Below are positions 25,693 to 34,940 of a DNA stretch of 64,000 nt, piece after piece. Each line of letters opens with the position of its first letter. The stretch's first letter is position 1. Origin of the DNA: DTWD01 sp963662965 (GTDB lineage Bacteria; Acidobacteriota; Vicinamibacteria; Vicinamibacterales; UBA8438); assembly GCA_963662965.1 (NCBI GenBank), contig OY759970.1, positions 2,356,001 through 2,420,000 of the forward strand. Direction: 5' to 3'. The translations under genes and the position numbers were made by a program. The notes under the pieces were generated by a model. The model was not told the DNA's origin. It saw only the letters and a list, made by a program, of their open reading frames with translations, and did no database searches.

Positions 25693-26769
25693 TCACTTGA
25701 GTGAGTCAGTCGTCTGACGGTGGGTCGACAGCAAGTCGGCCATGAGCGCGTACGCCGTGTGCGTCACGTCCGACGCCGGTTTACTGATCACCAATGGGCC
25801 GAGGACGTCGGTCTCGATGACGAGTCCCTTCGCCGTGCCGGACAGACCGGCGAGTGGATCGTCGCCGTCGAGCACCCGCGGTCCAACGGTCGCGACGATG
25901 CCGTCGCCGCGACGCTCGGCCGACGCGACGAGCTTGACCGCGCCCCCGGCTCGGCGCGCGGCTTGAACCGCGGACGGTTCAATCGCGCGCAATCCCTCCC
26001 GCGCGACATCGTGCGAGGTGATCTCGGCCCCGAACAGCACGTTCGCGAGCACGGCGGTCTTCGCGGCGGCGTCCCACCCGTCGATGTCCATGGCCGGATC
26101 GGCTTCGGCAATCCCGGCGGCCTGCATGTCGGCGATGGCGTCGTAGAGGCTTCGGCCTTGCTCCATCGCCGTCAGGAGATGATTCGTCGTCGTGTTCACC
26201 ACCCCGCGGACTCGCTCGATACGGACGCCGGGGAGCGTCTCACGGAGCAAACTGAACACCGGCAGGCCGTCGAGGACCGCGCCTTCGAATCGAAACATCG
26301 TGCCCGCGGCGGACGCTTGCTCGGACAGCTCGCGATAGGCGAAGGTGGCCGGGCCCTTGTTGGCCGTAATCACGTCGGCCCCGAACTCGAGCGCCGCGCG
26401 TACATGGGCGAGGCCTGGCTGACCACCGTCGAGGCCGAGGGGTGTGTTCTCGACCACGGTCAACCGCGCCGCGTCGGGATGGTCCTGTCGCCACGCGGCC
26501 AGTCGCTCGAGGAGCTCCATTGCGTCCGACGGCGTCGCCCCGGTCGACGCGTCGTGGACCACGGCCAGTGACGCCCCGGCGTCGGCGAGCCGGAGAAGCG
26601 TGGAACCGTCGATGCCGTCTGGCGCCAGCGCGCAGTCATGGCGCGCGGTCGCGACCGCGACGATGCGCCAGCGCAGTCCGAGCCGCGTCACTCGTTGAAC
26701 GAGGAGGTCGACGAACGGTCGCGCCACGGACCCTAAGCCGACAAGCGCGAGATCGACGTGGTCTCTCAT
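25693..26769 (-). CDS. hom: Homoserine dehydrogenase
   Basis: 358 residues. NAD(P)-binding N-terminus (LALVGLGSVARPFVDLL) and the family signature EADPAMDIDGWDAAAK near residue 220. ITANKGPATFAYRELSEQA contains the catalytic-site lysine region. It reduces aspartate semialdehyde to homoserine for Thr/Met. It lacks the fused aspartokinase and a clear C-terminal ACT domain, so it belongs to the short class. Its start overlaps the aminotransferase stop by four bases. Confidence 0.88.
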   Translation of the reverse strand: MRDHVDLALVGLGSVARPFVDLLVQRVTRLGLRWRIVAVATARHDCALAPDGIDGSTLLRLADAGASLAVVHDASTGATPSDAMELLERLAAWRQDHPDAARLTVVENTPLGLDGGQPGLAHVRAALEFGADVITANKGPATFAYRELSEQASAAGTMFRFEGAVLDGLPVFSLLRETLPGVRIERVRGVVNTTTNHLLTAMEQGRSLYDAIADMQAAGIAEADPAMDIDGWDAAAKTAVLANVLFGAEITSHDVAREGLRAIEPSAVQAARRAGGAVKLVASAERRGDGIVATVGPRVLDGDDPLAGLSGTAKGLVIETDVLGPLVISKPASDVTHTAYALMADLLSTHRQTTDSLK

Positions 26770-27932
26770 CGAGGTTGCGTCATGCCGCCGAGATCGGAGT
26801 TGTTTCCGGTGCGAAGCTCGGCCATCACGCGGTCGATGCGACCAAGACCGGTGCGGAGCGGCTCCGAACCGCCACCGAGACCGATCCGAAGGTATCCGTC
26901 CACTCCGAAGTGCGCGCCGGGAGCGACGAGCACGCTGGCCGTGTCACGGAGCCGTGTCGCGAGCGTCGCCGACCCCACGTCGTCCTCATAGCCGATGAAT
27001 GCGATCGCGCCCGCTTCGGCGGGGATGAGCGTCAGTGCGGCCTGCGCGTCGACCCACGCGCAGACGGTCGTGTGGTTGGTCGCGATGATGTCTCGCGCTC
27101 GTGCGAGCAGCGCGGCGCGCCGCTCCGGGTGCAGGGCCACCCGTGCGAGGCGGTCACTCAGCGCGTTCGGTGCGATCGTCGTGTAGTCGCGGCGACTCCA
27201 AAGGGCCTCGGCGACCTTGCGACCTCCAACCGCCCAGCCGATACGCAGTCCCGGCAAGCCGTAGGCTTTGGAGAGCCCGGCGGTGACGATCACGCGTTCG
27301 GCGTGACCCCAGGCCGTGGTCGACTCGCGGCCGTCGTGTTCGACGCCCCGGTAGATCTCGTCCGCCAGGATCCACGCGCCGTGCCTGTCCGCGACGGCGC
27401 AGATATCAGCAACCTCGGACGCGGTCAGGCGGGCACCCGTCGGGTTGTTCGGGTTGCAGATGGCGATCAGCTTCGTTCGGTGCGTGACCAGTGTGTGCAG
27501 CGCCTCGAGATCGGGCGCCCAGCGAACGCGGTTGCCGAGCGAGCGGGGCCGCAGGCGCCACGGACGGGCGACGGCGCCAAACCCCTCGCAGAGCTGGTGG
27601 ATCTGCAAATAGTTCGGGTGCATAACGACGACTTCGTCGCCCGGTTCGACGAGATGCCAGCAACTGATGAAGTTGGCTTCGGCGCCGCCGTTCGTGACGA
27701 CGATGTCGTGTTCCGTGGCGCCGGAATAGAGCCCGGCGATGGCGGCGCGGAGCGCCGGTGTTCCGTTGGTCTGAATGTACGCCAGCGGTTCAGCGAGCAG
27801 CGTCTCGATGTCGTCGGCGTCGATCAACTCGCCGACCGACAGAGGCAAGACACCGCTCTCGGCCAGGTTGATCTCGACGCTGTGCTCGTAGACCGACTGC
27901 AGGCGTTCGAGCTCAAAGGGGGCAACGTGCAT
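26766..27932 (-). CDS. PLP-dependent class I/II aminotransferase
   Basis: 388 residues, fold type I. AICNPNNPTGARLTASEV near residue 158 is the NPxNPTG motif. The PLP lysine lies in TAGLSKAYGLPGLRIGW near 220, and RIGLGG holds the carboxylate-binding Arg near 350. The specificity (aspartate, alanine or another amino acid) cannot be read from sequence. Coupling to homoserine dehydrogenase hints at amino-acid biosynthesis. Confidence 0.87.
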   Translation of the reverse strand: MHVAPFELERLQSVYEHSVEINLAESGVLPLSVGELIDADDIETLLAEPLAYIQTNGTPALRAAIAGLYSGATEHDIVVTNGGAEANFISCWHLVEPGDEVVVMHPNYLQIHQLCEGFGAVARPWRLRPRSLGNRVRWAPDLEALHTLVTHRTKLIAICNPNNPTGARLTASEVADICAVADRHGAWILADEIYRGVEHDGRESTTAWGHAERVIVTAGLSKAYGLPGLRIGWAVGGRKVAEALWSRRDYTTIAPNALSDRLARVALHPERRAALLARARDIIATNHTTVCAWVDAQAALTLIPAEAGAIAFIGYEDDVGSATLATRLRDTASVLVAPGAHFGVDGYLRIGLGGGSEPLRTGLGRIDRVMAELRTGNNSDLGGMTQPR

Positions 27933-27990
27933 CGTGATGTCGCGACGTATACTCGAATTCGCGACGGTTGCAGTTCACCAGAACCCCGTA

Positions 27991-28792
27991 TGTTAGCGCA
28001 CGCGCTGCTGCCGAAGACGGTGCGGATTCCGGCCGGCCGGTTCGCCATGGACTCGGAGACTGGCGGCGCGGACGAGCGGCCCGAGCACGAGGTGCAGCTC
28101 GACGAGTACCAGCTCGGCGTTCACGCGGTGACCAACGCCGAATACGAACGCTTCGTCAGCGCGACCAATCACCACGGGCCGTTCATTCAAGAGCTTCCGC
28201 TCCTGGCCACGCTCGATGGTCGGCCGGGCGAGCGCGCCTTTCGCGAGATGTGTGCGGACTACGCCTGGTCGAATCGGCGCCCCCCGAGCATCGCCGCTCG
28301 CACCCCGTCACGCTTGTGCGGTGGACCGATGCCGAGGCGTACTGTCGTTGGCTGGCCGGTGCCACCGACCACCCGGTCCGTCTCCCGACCGAGGCAGAAT
28401 GGGAGCATGAGGCGCGCGCCGGCGTGACTGGTCAGTATCCGACCGGCGCCGATATCGATACCGAGCGGGCGAACTACCTCGACCATCCGTCCGTGAAGCG
28501 GGCGCGGGGTACGACCCCTGTCGAGTCGTACCTGCCGACCGGCGTGGGACTGTACGACATGGCAGGCAACGTGTGGGAGTGGGTCGCGGACTGGTACGAC
28601 GCGGAGTACTACGCCGCCTCGCCGTCGCGCAACCCGTCCGGCCCCGATCAAGGACGGTTTCGAGTTGTTCGCGGGGGTGCCTGGGTGACCTCCAAGGCGG
28701 ACCATCTCCGATCGGCCTGGCGGCACCAGGTGCCGGTCGACACCTACGCCTACAGCATCGGCTTTCGTGTGGTGATCGGCTCTGACCCCTGA
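27991..28792 (+). pseudogene. SUMF1/FGE-domain protein with a frameshift
   Basis: Formylglycine-generating-enzyme-like domain of about 267 residues. It starts MLAHALLPKTVRIPAGRFAM with TNAEYERFVSA. After a six-C run (28280-28285) the homologous reading moves to the +1 frame: HPVTLVRWTDAEAYCRWL, RLPTEAEWEHEAR, YDMAGNVWEWVADWYD, RVVRGGAWV, GFRVV. One missing C would restore a single frame. It may be a sequencing slip in a homopolymer or a real frameshift. The catalytic Cys pair of true FGE is not apparent, so it would be a paralogue of unknown role. Confidence 0.8.
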
Positions 28793-30108
28793 GGCCTGAG
28801 CCCGACGAGGATGCGGCCTCGCGTTCCTCGTCTCCCACTTCGACCGCTTCGCCTTCTCGGAGCTCCCCGAACAGGTCGGCCATCTCTGGTGCCTGGAGAG
28901 CGCGCGGCGCGCGTTCGACTTGGGATGGCTCCGGAATCGGATCGGCGGCTCTGATGCCGAGGTCGCGGAAGCGGCGGGCGGTGGACGAGTACGCGCCGCT
29001 CGAGTGTCCCCACGGCGCCGTTGTAGGCCTCGGTGGCGCGGTTCAGCCCCTTGCCTAGCTCCTCGAAGTGCTCCGCCATTCGTCGGATTCGATCGTAGAG
29101 ATCTCGGCCGAGACCACTGATCGCCTCGGCGTTCTGCGCCATCCGTTCTTGCTGCCAGCCATACTCCACCGCGCGCAGGAGGGCGATGAGCGTCAGCGGG
29201 CTGGCGGGGATGACCCGCTTGTCGGCGCCGAATTCGATCAGACCGGGGTCGTGCTGGAGTGCGGCGCTGAAGTACCCCTCACCCGGGAGGAACATGACGA
29301 CAAACTCCGGTGCTGGCTGGAACTGATCCCAATAGCGCTTGTTGCTGAGCTGGGTCATGTGCTCGCGCACCTGCCGGGCGTGCTGCTGGAGCTTCGCCGA
29401 CCGTGCCGCTTCCTCTGCCGTCTCCACCTCGTCCCGATAGGAGACGTAGGGCACCTTGGCGTCGACGACGCTGTTGCGTCGTCCCGGCAGCTTGATGATG
29501 AGGCCAGGGATCAGCCGACCGTCCTCGGAGATCGCGGCCTGCTTCTCGACGAAGTGACAGTGATCGAGCATGCCGGCCATTTCGACGACGCGACGCAGCT
29601 GGATTTCGCCCCAGCCGCCGCGCACGTTCGGCGTACGGAGCGCCTGCTCGAGGTGGGCCGCGGCGGTGGCGAGCGTCTGGAGCTGGCTGTCGAGCCGCGC
29701 CTCGGCGCCGGAGCGTTGTTTCTCGACCTCCGCCAGCTTCGCGTCGACCTTCGACAGTGACGACTCGATCGGTTTGACGAGATCGTCGATCGCCTGGGTG
29801 CGGTGCTACAGATCGGTGGTGGCTTGCTTCTGGAAGTCGCCAAAGGCGGTCTTGGCGCGGAGCGCCTCGGCCGAGACGCTGGCGAAGACGTCGCGGAGCC
29901 GGGTGTCGGCGGACTCGAGGAGCGGCTGCCGGTCGGCGGCTGTTTGCCGTTCCGCCTCGAGCTGCGCGGTCAGACGCGCTAGTGTCACCGTCTGCTCGGC
30001 CACCTCTCGAGCGGCCCGCGCCCGGGCAAACGCCCATCCGGCCGCACCGCCGAGACCTATGCCGATCGTGAGCGCGGCGAAGACTGGCAGGACCGATAAG
30101 AACTCCAC
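28750..30108 (-). pseudogene. rmuC: RmuC-family DNA recombination protein, disrupted
   Basis: The reverse strand encodes an N-terminal membrane anchor (LPVFAALTIGIGLGGAAGWAF), a long coiled coil (EQTVTLARLTAQLEAERQTA) and the RmuC domain (RGGWGEIQLRRVVEMAGM, KLPGRRNSVVDAKVPY, QFQPAPEFVVMFLPGEGYF). An in-frame TAG at 29806-29808 cuts it after TTDL, where RmuC proteins continue; here the same frame goes on HRTQAIDDLVKPIE, so CAG to TAG is likely. A second lesion, a frameshift near 28990, breaks the C-terminus (VL/SSTARRFRDLG). The 3' end abuts the SUMF1 gene tail to tail. RmuC limits DNA inversions near short inverted repeats. Confidence 0.8.
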
Positions 30109-30177
30109 GAGGTTCGATCCTAGCAGCCCCGGTGGGAAGCCCGACGAATCAGGCCGGCGTCAGTGTCGGCAGCGCCG

Positions 30178-30230
30178 GCCAAGGCGCGCACGGCGCGCCT
30201 CGCGGGGGTTCGGGGCGAAGCCCCGACTGA
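30178..30230. repeat. GC-rich intergenic repeat, short copy
   Basis: GGCGCGCACGGCGCGCC followed by GGGTTCGGGGCGAAGCCCCG, the shortened form of the post-gene repeat. It lies in the 139-base gap before the cysteine synthase start. Confidence 0.55.
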
Positions 30231-30247
30231 TTAAGATAGGATCAGTA

Positions 30248-31585
30248 ATGATGGACGAGCACTCGCTACGTGTCTATGACTCTATTCTTGGTCTCCTCTC
30301 TGGGGCCGAGAACCCGACACCGCTGGTTCGTCTGAACCGGGTCACGCCGTTCAAGCAGACGCGGGTCTACGCGAAGCTCGAGTGGTACAACCCGTTCGGA
30401 GCCGTCAAGGATCGGGTGGCGGCGAATCTGGTGGCCGACGCCGAGGCGCGTCAGACGATCCAGGCGAATCAAAAGCTGGTGGAGCCGACCTCGGGCAACA
30501 CCGGCATGGCGCTCGCGATGATTGCCAACGCGAAAGGCTATTCGCTGACGACGCCGCTGTCGAGCGAGATCCCGCTCGAGAAACGGACGATGCTCCGTTT
30601 CTTCGGCGCCGCCGTCATCGAGCTCGACGATACTCTCTGCCCGGCGCCTGGGGCGCCAGAGGGTGCGATCGCGAAGGCTGCCGAGATCAGCGACCGTCCC
30701 GATTTCCACATGCTGAATCAGTACGTCAACGAGGCAAACCCCGAGGCCCACTACAAGACCACCGGTCCGGAGATCTGGCGCCAGACGGCCGGGAAGGTCA
30801 CTCACTTCGTCGCCGGTCTCGGGACGTGCGGCACGATCACCGGCACGGGTCGATTTCTCAAAGAGCAGGGCACGGTCAAAGTGCTCGGCGTGCACCCGCA
30901 GGAAGGGCACGACATTCCCGGCGTGCGCAGCATCCGCCAGCTCCAGCAGACGAAGCTGTTCTTTCCGGATGAGTACGACGGCATGATCGAGGTCACGAAC
31001 CAGCAGGCGTTCGACCTCTGCCTCCGTCTGAACCGCGAGGAGAGCATCATCGCGGGCCCGAGCTCGGCCATGGCGCTCTGCGGCGCGTTCGAGCTCGTGC
31101 CCGACGCACCGGGCAACGTCGTGGTCGTCATTTTTCCAGACAGCGCGTTCAAGTACGCCTCGTCCGTCGTGAAGCACCTGCCTGGGCTCGTGGCCGCCGA
31201 GGCGAAGACAGCGGCGCCGCGCAATCCGCTGCTCGATACCATGGTGGAAAACGTACGCGGGAATGCGGCGCTGACGGTCTCGGTGGACGACGCCCATGCC
31301 CAGATCCAGAACAGGCGGCCGTTCGTCCTCGACGTCCGTCCGCGGAACGAGTACGACGAGGCGCACCTTCCGGGCGCCGTCAACATGCCGCTTTCGGAGA
31401 TCGCGGAGAGCCACGCAGGATTGCCCGAGGATCTCGACGCGCCGATTCTCAGTGTCTGCCAGCGTGGAAACGCGTCGCTGTCCGGCCTGCTGTTTCTCAA
31501 GTCGCTCGGCTACCGCGACGTTCGGAGCATCGACGGCGGCACCCTCGCGTGGCGCGAGAAGGGCTTTGAGACCGTCTCCGAGTGA
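30248..31585 (+). CDS. Cysteine synthase fused to a rhodanese domain
   Basis: 445 residues. Residues 1-325 form a fold-type II PLP enzyme: NPFGAVKDRVAAN with the PLP Lys at 54, PTSGNTGMALAMIA, and the phosphate loop GLGTCGTITGTGRF. Residues 350-440 form a rhodanese domain with active Cys in LSVCQRGNASLSG. It heads an operon encoding a JAMM protease, a ThiS/CysO-like carrier and a MoeB/ThiF-rhodanese, which is the protein-thiocarboxylate route to cysteine (CysM-CysO type). The rhodanese part could supply or relay sulfur. Two adjacent ATGs (30248, 30251) are possible starts. Confidence 0.9.
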   Translation: MMDEHSLRVYDSILGLLSGAENPTPLVRLNRVTPFKQTRVYAKLEWYNPFGAVKDRVAANLVADAEARQTIQANQKLVEPTSGNTGMALAMIANAKGYSLTTPLSSEIPLEKRTMLRFFGAAVIELDDTLCPAPGAPEGAIAKAAEISDRPDFHMLNQYVNEANPEAHYKTTGPEIWRQTAGKVTHFVAGLGTCGTITGTGRFLKEQGTVKVLGVHPQEGHDIPGVRSIRQLQQTKLFFPDEYDGMIEVTNQQAFDLCLRLNREESIIAGPSSAMALCGAFELVPDAPGNVVVVIFPDSAFKYASSVVKHLPGLVAAEAKTAAPRNPLLDTMVENVRGNAALTVSVDDAHAQIQNRRPFVLDVRPRNEYDEAHLPGAVNMPLSEIAESHAGLPEDLDAPILSVCQRGNASLSGLLFLKSLGYRDVRSIDGGTLAWREKGFETVSE

Positions 31586-31600
31586 TCGGGCTGGGGACGC

Positions 31601-32038
31601 ATGTCGAAATTGATGCTGCGGTCCGACGCCGAATCGGACATCCGTCGGCACGGCCGCGAGTCGTATCCGCACGAGTGCTGCGGGGCGTTGATCGGGCGCG
31701 GCGGAGAGGTGATCGAGGCGCTGGCATTGCCCAATATGACGGACGAGGGGCCGCGCCGGCGTTTTCTCGTGCGGCCGGTCGACTACCGCGCGGCCGAGCG
31801 CCGTGCGATGGAGGTCGGGGGCGAGTTGGTTGGGTTTTACCATTCGCACCCGGACCATCCGGCACGTCCGTCGCGGTACGACCTCGACCACGCATGGCCG
31901 ACATTCGCGTACGTCATCGTGGCGGTCGAGGACGGTGAGCCGCGGGCAATGACGTCGTGGCGGCTGCGCGAGGACCGGTCGACATTCGATGAGGAGTCAG
32001 TCACCGTCGAAGAGGCTCCCAGGATGGGACAGGGGTAG
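31601..32038 (+). CDS. JAMM/MPN metalloprotease (Mec+-like)
   Basis: 145 residues. A full JAMM motif is present: Glu in SYPHECCGALI and HSHPDHPARPSRYD, which fits H-x-H-x7-S-x2-D for zinc binding and catalysis. In CysO-type systems this enzyme releases cysteine from the carrier or trims the carrier's C-terminal tail. Placement between the cysteine synthase and the carrier fits both roles. Start ATG is 16 bases after the cysteine synthase stop. Confidence 0.9.
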   Translation: MSKLMLRSDAESDIRRHGRESYPHECCGALIGRGGEVIEALALPNMTDEGPRRRFLVRPVDYRAAERRAMEVGGELVGFYHSHPDHPARPSRYDLDHAWPTFAYVIVAVEDGEPRAMTSWRLREDRSTFDEESVTVEEAPRMGQG

Positions 32039-32052
32039 CACAGGCAAGACAC

Positions 32053-32337
32053 ATGGCAATCCAGATACTGATTCCGACGCCGTTACGCGTCTATGCGGGC
32101 AAGCAGGATGTCGTTGAGGCCGAAGGCGCCACCGTGGGCGAGCTCCTGGCCCACATGACCGAGCAATACACCGACCTGAGGAAGCATCTCTACGGCGAGG
32201 ACGGCAAGCTCCGGAGCTTCGTGAACATCTATGTCAATGACGACGACATTCGCTATCTCGAAAAGGAGCAGACGCCGGTGAAATCGGGGGACACGATCAG
32301 CATCGTGCCGTCGGTCGCGGGTGGGAGATCACGGTGA
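32053..32337 (+). CDS. Ubiquitin-like sulfur carrier protein (CysO/MoaD/ThiS type)
   Basis: 94 residues, beta-grasp fold (IQILIPTPLRVYAGKQDVVE, SGDTISIVPSVAGGRSR). The di-glycine that must be C-terminal for adenylation is followed by Arg-Ser-Arg, so it needs processing. The JAMM protease encoded just upstream is the obvious candidate. The MoeB-like E1 starts within the stop codon of this gene (GTGA overlap), linking carrier and activator. Confidence 0.9.
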   Translation: MAIQILIPTPLRVYAGKQDVVEAEGATVGELLAHMTEQYTDLRKHLYGEDGKLRSFVNIYVNDDDIRYLEKEQTPVKSGDTISIVPSVAGGRSR

Positions 32338-33509
32338 CGGCGGCACCTCCCACGGCGCTCAGCAATCAGGAGGTTGCGCGCTACAGCCGGCACCTGATCA
32401 TGCCGGAGGTCGGCATGGACGGGCAGCTCAAGCTGAAGGCGGCGAGCGTGCTCTGTATCGGCGCCGGGGGTCTCGGCTCGCCGGTGGCGATGTACCTCAC
32501 CGCGGCCGGCGTCGGCCGCATCGGTCTCGTCGACTTCGACGTGGTCGACTACAGCAACCTCCAACGTCAGGTGATTCACGGCACGCCGGATGTCGGCCGC
32601 TCGAAGCTTGACTCCGCCCGCGACACGTTGGCCGCGATCAATCCGGAGGTGCGCATCGACACGCACGAGATCGCGCTTACGTCGGCGAATGCGTTCGACG
32701 TGCTCGGCGACTACGACATCGTGGTTGACGGCACCGACAATTTCCCGACCCGCTACCTCGTGAATGACGCATGTGTGCTTCTCGGCAAGCCGAATGTCTA
32801 TGGCAGCATCTTCCGGTTCGAAGGGCAGGCGTCGGTGTTCGCGACCAAAGATGGCCCGTGTTACCGCTGTTTGTATCCGGAGCCGCCGCCGCCGGGTCTC
32901 GTTCCGAGCTGCGCCGAAGGTGGGGTCCTCGGGATTCTGCCCGGTGTCGTTGGTACCATCCAGGCGACCGAGGCGGTCAAGCTGATCCTCGGTGTCGGCG
33001 AGCCGCTCATCAATCGGTTCATGATTTACGACGCGCTCCGGATGAAATTTCGCGAGCTGAAGCTGCGCCGAGATCCGGAGTGCCCCGTCTGTGGCGACGC
33101 CCCGACCGTCACCGAGCTGATCGACTACGAGCAGTTCTGCGGCGTCGCGCCAGCGCCCGCCGCGACGACGTCTGCCCAGGATGTCGACGCTGACGATGAC
33201 GTGACGGTCGAGCAACTCAAGGCGGGTCTCGACGCTCAGGACGACCTGTTCGTACTTGATGTTCGCGAAGAGCAGGAATACCAGATCTGTCGTATCCCTG
33301 GCTCCACGCTGATTCCGCTCGGCGATCTGCCGACTCGCCTTCACGAGCTTGAGGGACGCGACGACATGGTGGTGCACTGCAAGTCGGGCGTCCGGAGCGC
33401 GAAAGCGGTGAAGCTCCTGCGGGAGGCCGGGTTCAAGAAGGCGAAGAACCTGCGAGGCGGTATCCTGCGGTGGATTGACGTCATCGATCCGTCGCTGCCG
33501 AAGTACTAA
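32334..33509 (+). CDS. MoeB/ThiF-like adenylyltransferase with C-terminal rhodanese domain (MoeZ type)
   Basis: 391 residues. The E1-like domain shows GAGGLGSPVAMYLTAAGVG, the Arg finger region YSNLQRQVIHGTPDVGRSK, and two CxxC zinc pairs (CYRC, CPVC). Residues 290-390 are a rhodanese domain with active Cys in VVHCKSGVRSAKAVK. It adenylates the carrier's C-terminus and transfers sulfur to form the thiocarboxylate. Start is the GTG at 32334 overlapping the carrier stop. Last gene of the four-gene operon. Confidence 0.93.
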   Translation: MTAAPPTALSNQEVARYSRHLIMPEVGMDGQLKLKAASVLCIGAGGLGSPVAMYLTAAGVGRIGLVDFDVVDYSNLQRQVIHGTPDVGRSKLDSARDTLAAINPEVRIDTHEIALTSANAFDVLGDYDIVVDGTDNFPTRYLVNDACVLLGKPNVYGSIFRFEGQASVFATKDGPCYRCLYPEPPPPGLVPSCAEGGVLGILPGVVGTIQATEAVKLILGVGEPLINRFMIYDALRMKFRELKLRRDPECPVCGDAPTVTELIDYEQFCGVAPAPAATTSAQDVDADDDVTVEQLKAGLDAQDDLFVLDVREEQEYQICRIPGSTLIPLGDLPTRLHELEGRDDMVVHCKSGVRSAKAVKLLREAGFKKAKNLRGGILRWIDVIDPSLPKY

Positions 33510-33517
33510 AGGCGTTT

Positions 33518-33790
33518 CTTAGACGGGGCTGACTACCCCGAACCCCGTCGCGGCCGCTCGTGGGGCCCCCTCCGCACCACTCCGCGGCCGTGGGGCGCGC
33601 ACGTGCGCGCCCTCGCCGGAGCGGCGCCGGGCCCCGGCTAGCTCCGGCGGCAGGGTTCGGGGCCGCAGGCCCCGTCTGGAGTTGGACCGGAGTGGGGGTC
33701 TGGGGGTCCCTGCGAGAGAGCGAGTGAGGGGGTCTGGGGGAAGCGCCTGAGACGCCGCGAGGCTATCGAAGGCGATAATCCCCCAGGCTG
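33518..33790. repeat. GC-rich intergenic repeat, long composite copy
   Basis: Begins CTTAGACGGGGCTGACTACCC, contains GGGGCGCGCACGTGCGCGCCC and GGGGCCGCAGGCCCCGTC, and ends with an inverted copy of the GGGGGAA unit (GGGGGTCTGGGGGAAGCGCC ... GGCGATAATCCCCCAG). It fills the 334-base gap between the MoeB-like gene and the Rrf2 regulator. I see no gene in it. Confidence 0.65.
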
Positions 33791-33843
33791 AGATTGGTCG
33801 GCTACAATAAGGCTAGACGCGCACTTGTCGTGGCGGGTGCCCG

Positions 33844-34371
33844 ATGCTGCGATTCTCGAAGAAAGCCGACTACGCGCTCATCGCGCTCAAGGATCTCGCC
33901 TCTCACCCCGAGGGGGCATCGACGAGTGCGCGCGAGATCGCCGAGCGTTACGACATCCCGGTCGAGTTGATGGCCAAGGTGCTGCAACGCCTGGCGAAGA
34001 TGGGGGTCGTGGCGTCGCACCATGGGACGCACGGCGGCTATCACCTGGCTCGCGCCGCCAATCAGATCTCGGTCGCCGACATCATTCAGGCCATCGACGG
34101 ACCGGTGCTGGTGACGGCCTGCTCTGATGAGGACGAGACTTGCGAGCAGTACGCCAAGTGCAACGTGCGCGATCCGCTCTGGCGCCTCAAGGATCGCATC
34201 GTGCAAACACTCGAGTCGTTCACCGTGAACAAGCTCGTGTCCGATGGTCCCGCTAGCGCCGACAACGCCGACCAGGCTGCTTGCCAAGACGCGCCAGAGC
34301 CGCTGCCGCTCACCGTGACGCGACGATCCGTCGAGCCGGTGCTCACGTCTTCGGCGACCGTGGACCGATAG
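33844..34371 (+). CDS. Rrf2-family iron-sulfur-type transcriptional regulator
   Basis: 175 residues. The N-terminal winged helix is typical of Rrf2 (MLRFSKKADYALIALKDLA, IAERYDIPVELMAKVLQRL, THGGYHLAR). Three cysteines, C-x6-C-x5-C in ACSDEDETCEQYAKC, match the Fe-S ligands of IscR/SufR-like members. It probably senses Fe-S status. An A-type Fe-S carrier gene follows 195 bases later on the same strand. The C-terminal 40 residues are variable. Confidence 0.88.
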   Translation: MLRFSKKADYALIALKDLASHPEGASTSAREIAERYDIPVELMAKVLQRLAKMGVVASHHGTHGGYHLARAANQISVADIIQAIDGPVLVTACSDEDETCEQYAKCNVRDPLWRLKDRIVQTLESFTVNKLVSDGPASADNADQAACQDAPEPLPLTVTRRSVEPVLTSSATVDR

Positions 34372-34566
34372 CCCGGTAGCTTTGTACGCGTTCATCCTGC
34401 ATCGATCCGGTTTGGACTGAAACGGTCGACGTCCGCGGACGAGGTCGACTACGTCGTTGACAAAGGCAGTAGCTTGGTCGCTCGATTACGCGAGCTCTCC
34501 CCACACGCGACGTCATGACTCCTGGCGGGTCGATCAGGTACACTGAAGACACCGAATATCTGGACA

Positions 34567-34893
34567 ATGATCGAGATTACCGAAGCTGCCGCAAAGCGAA
34601 TCCGCGAGGCGATGGCCACCGAAGGGGTGGCCGGTGGCGGACTACGCGTTGGCGTCAAGGCGGGCGGATGTTCCGGTTTCAGCTACGTGTTCAAGTGGGA
34701 GACGGCCCCCAAGCCGGGAGACGAAGTCTTTGACGCCGGCGGTGACATGAAGATCTTCGTCGACAAGAAGAGCTACAAGTACTTGCGGGGTACCGTGTTG
34801 GACTGCGATGCCAGCATGCTGGGGCAGTCGCTGATCTTCCGCAATCCGAACGCCAAGAGCGAGTGCGGCTGCGGGCTGTCGTTCGACGTGTAG
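34567..34893 (+). CDS. A-type iron-sulfur cluster carrier (IscA/SufA/ErpA family)
   Basis: 108 residues. The three cluster-binding cysteines are present: KAGGCSGFSY near residue 35 and SECGCGLSF at the C-terminus. The protein carries Fe-S clusters to target enzymes. Which of IscA, SufA or ErpA it is cannot be decided. The Rrf2 regulator next door may control it. The 195-base gap before it holds no gene. Confidence 0.92.
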   Translation: MIEITEAAAKRIREAMATEGVAGGGLRVGVKAGGCSGFSYVFKWETAPKPGDEVFDAGGDMKIFVDKKSYKYLRGTVLDCDASMLGQSLIFRNPNAKSECGCGLSFDV

Positions 34894-34940
34894 GAGTCTA
34901 GCCGCTCCTACGGGCGTCGTCGTTCTGTCGCTGCCTCATC

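Noticed and set aside
26442..27990. Long plus-strand open frame of several hundred codons
   Set aside because: It is antisense to homoserine dehydrogenase and the aminotransferase, both with clear motifs, and its translation is Arg/Gly/Pro-rich and domain-free. Only its last part, from 27991, is real (SUMF1 start).
30266..31891. Minus-strand open frame of 541 codons
   Set aside because: Antisense of the cysteine synthase-rhodanese gene; no domain.
32253..33377. Minus-strand open frame of 374 codons
   Set aside because: Mirror of the MoeB-rhodanese gene; composition is typical of an antisense frame in GC-rich DNA.
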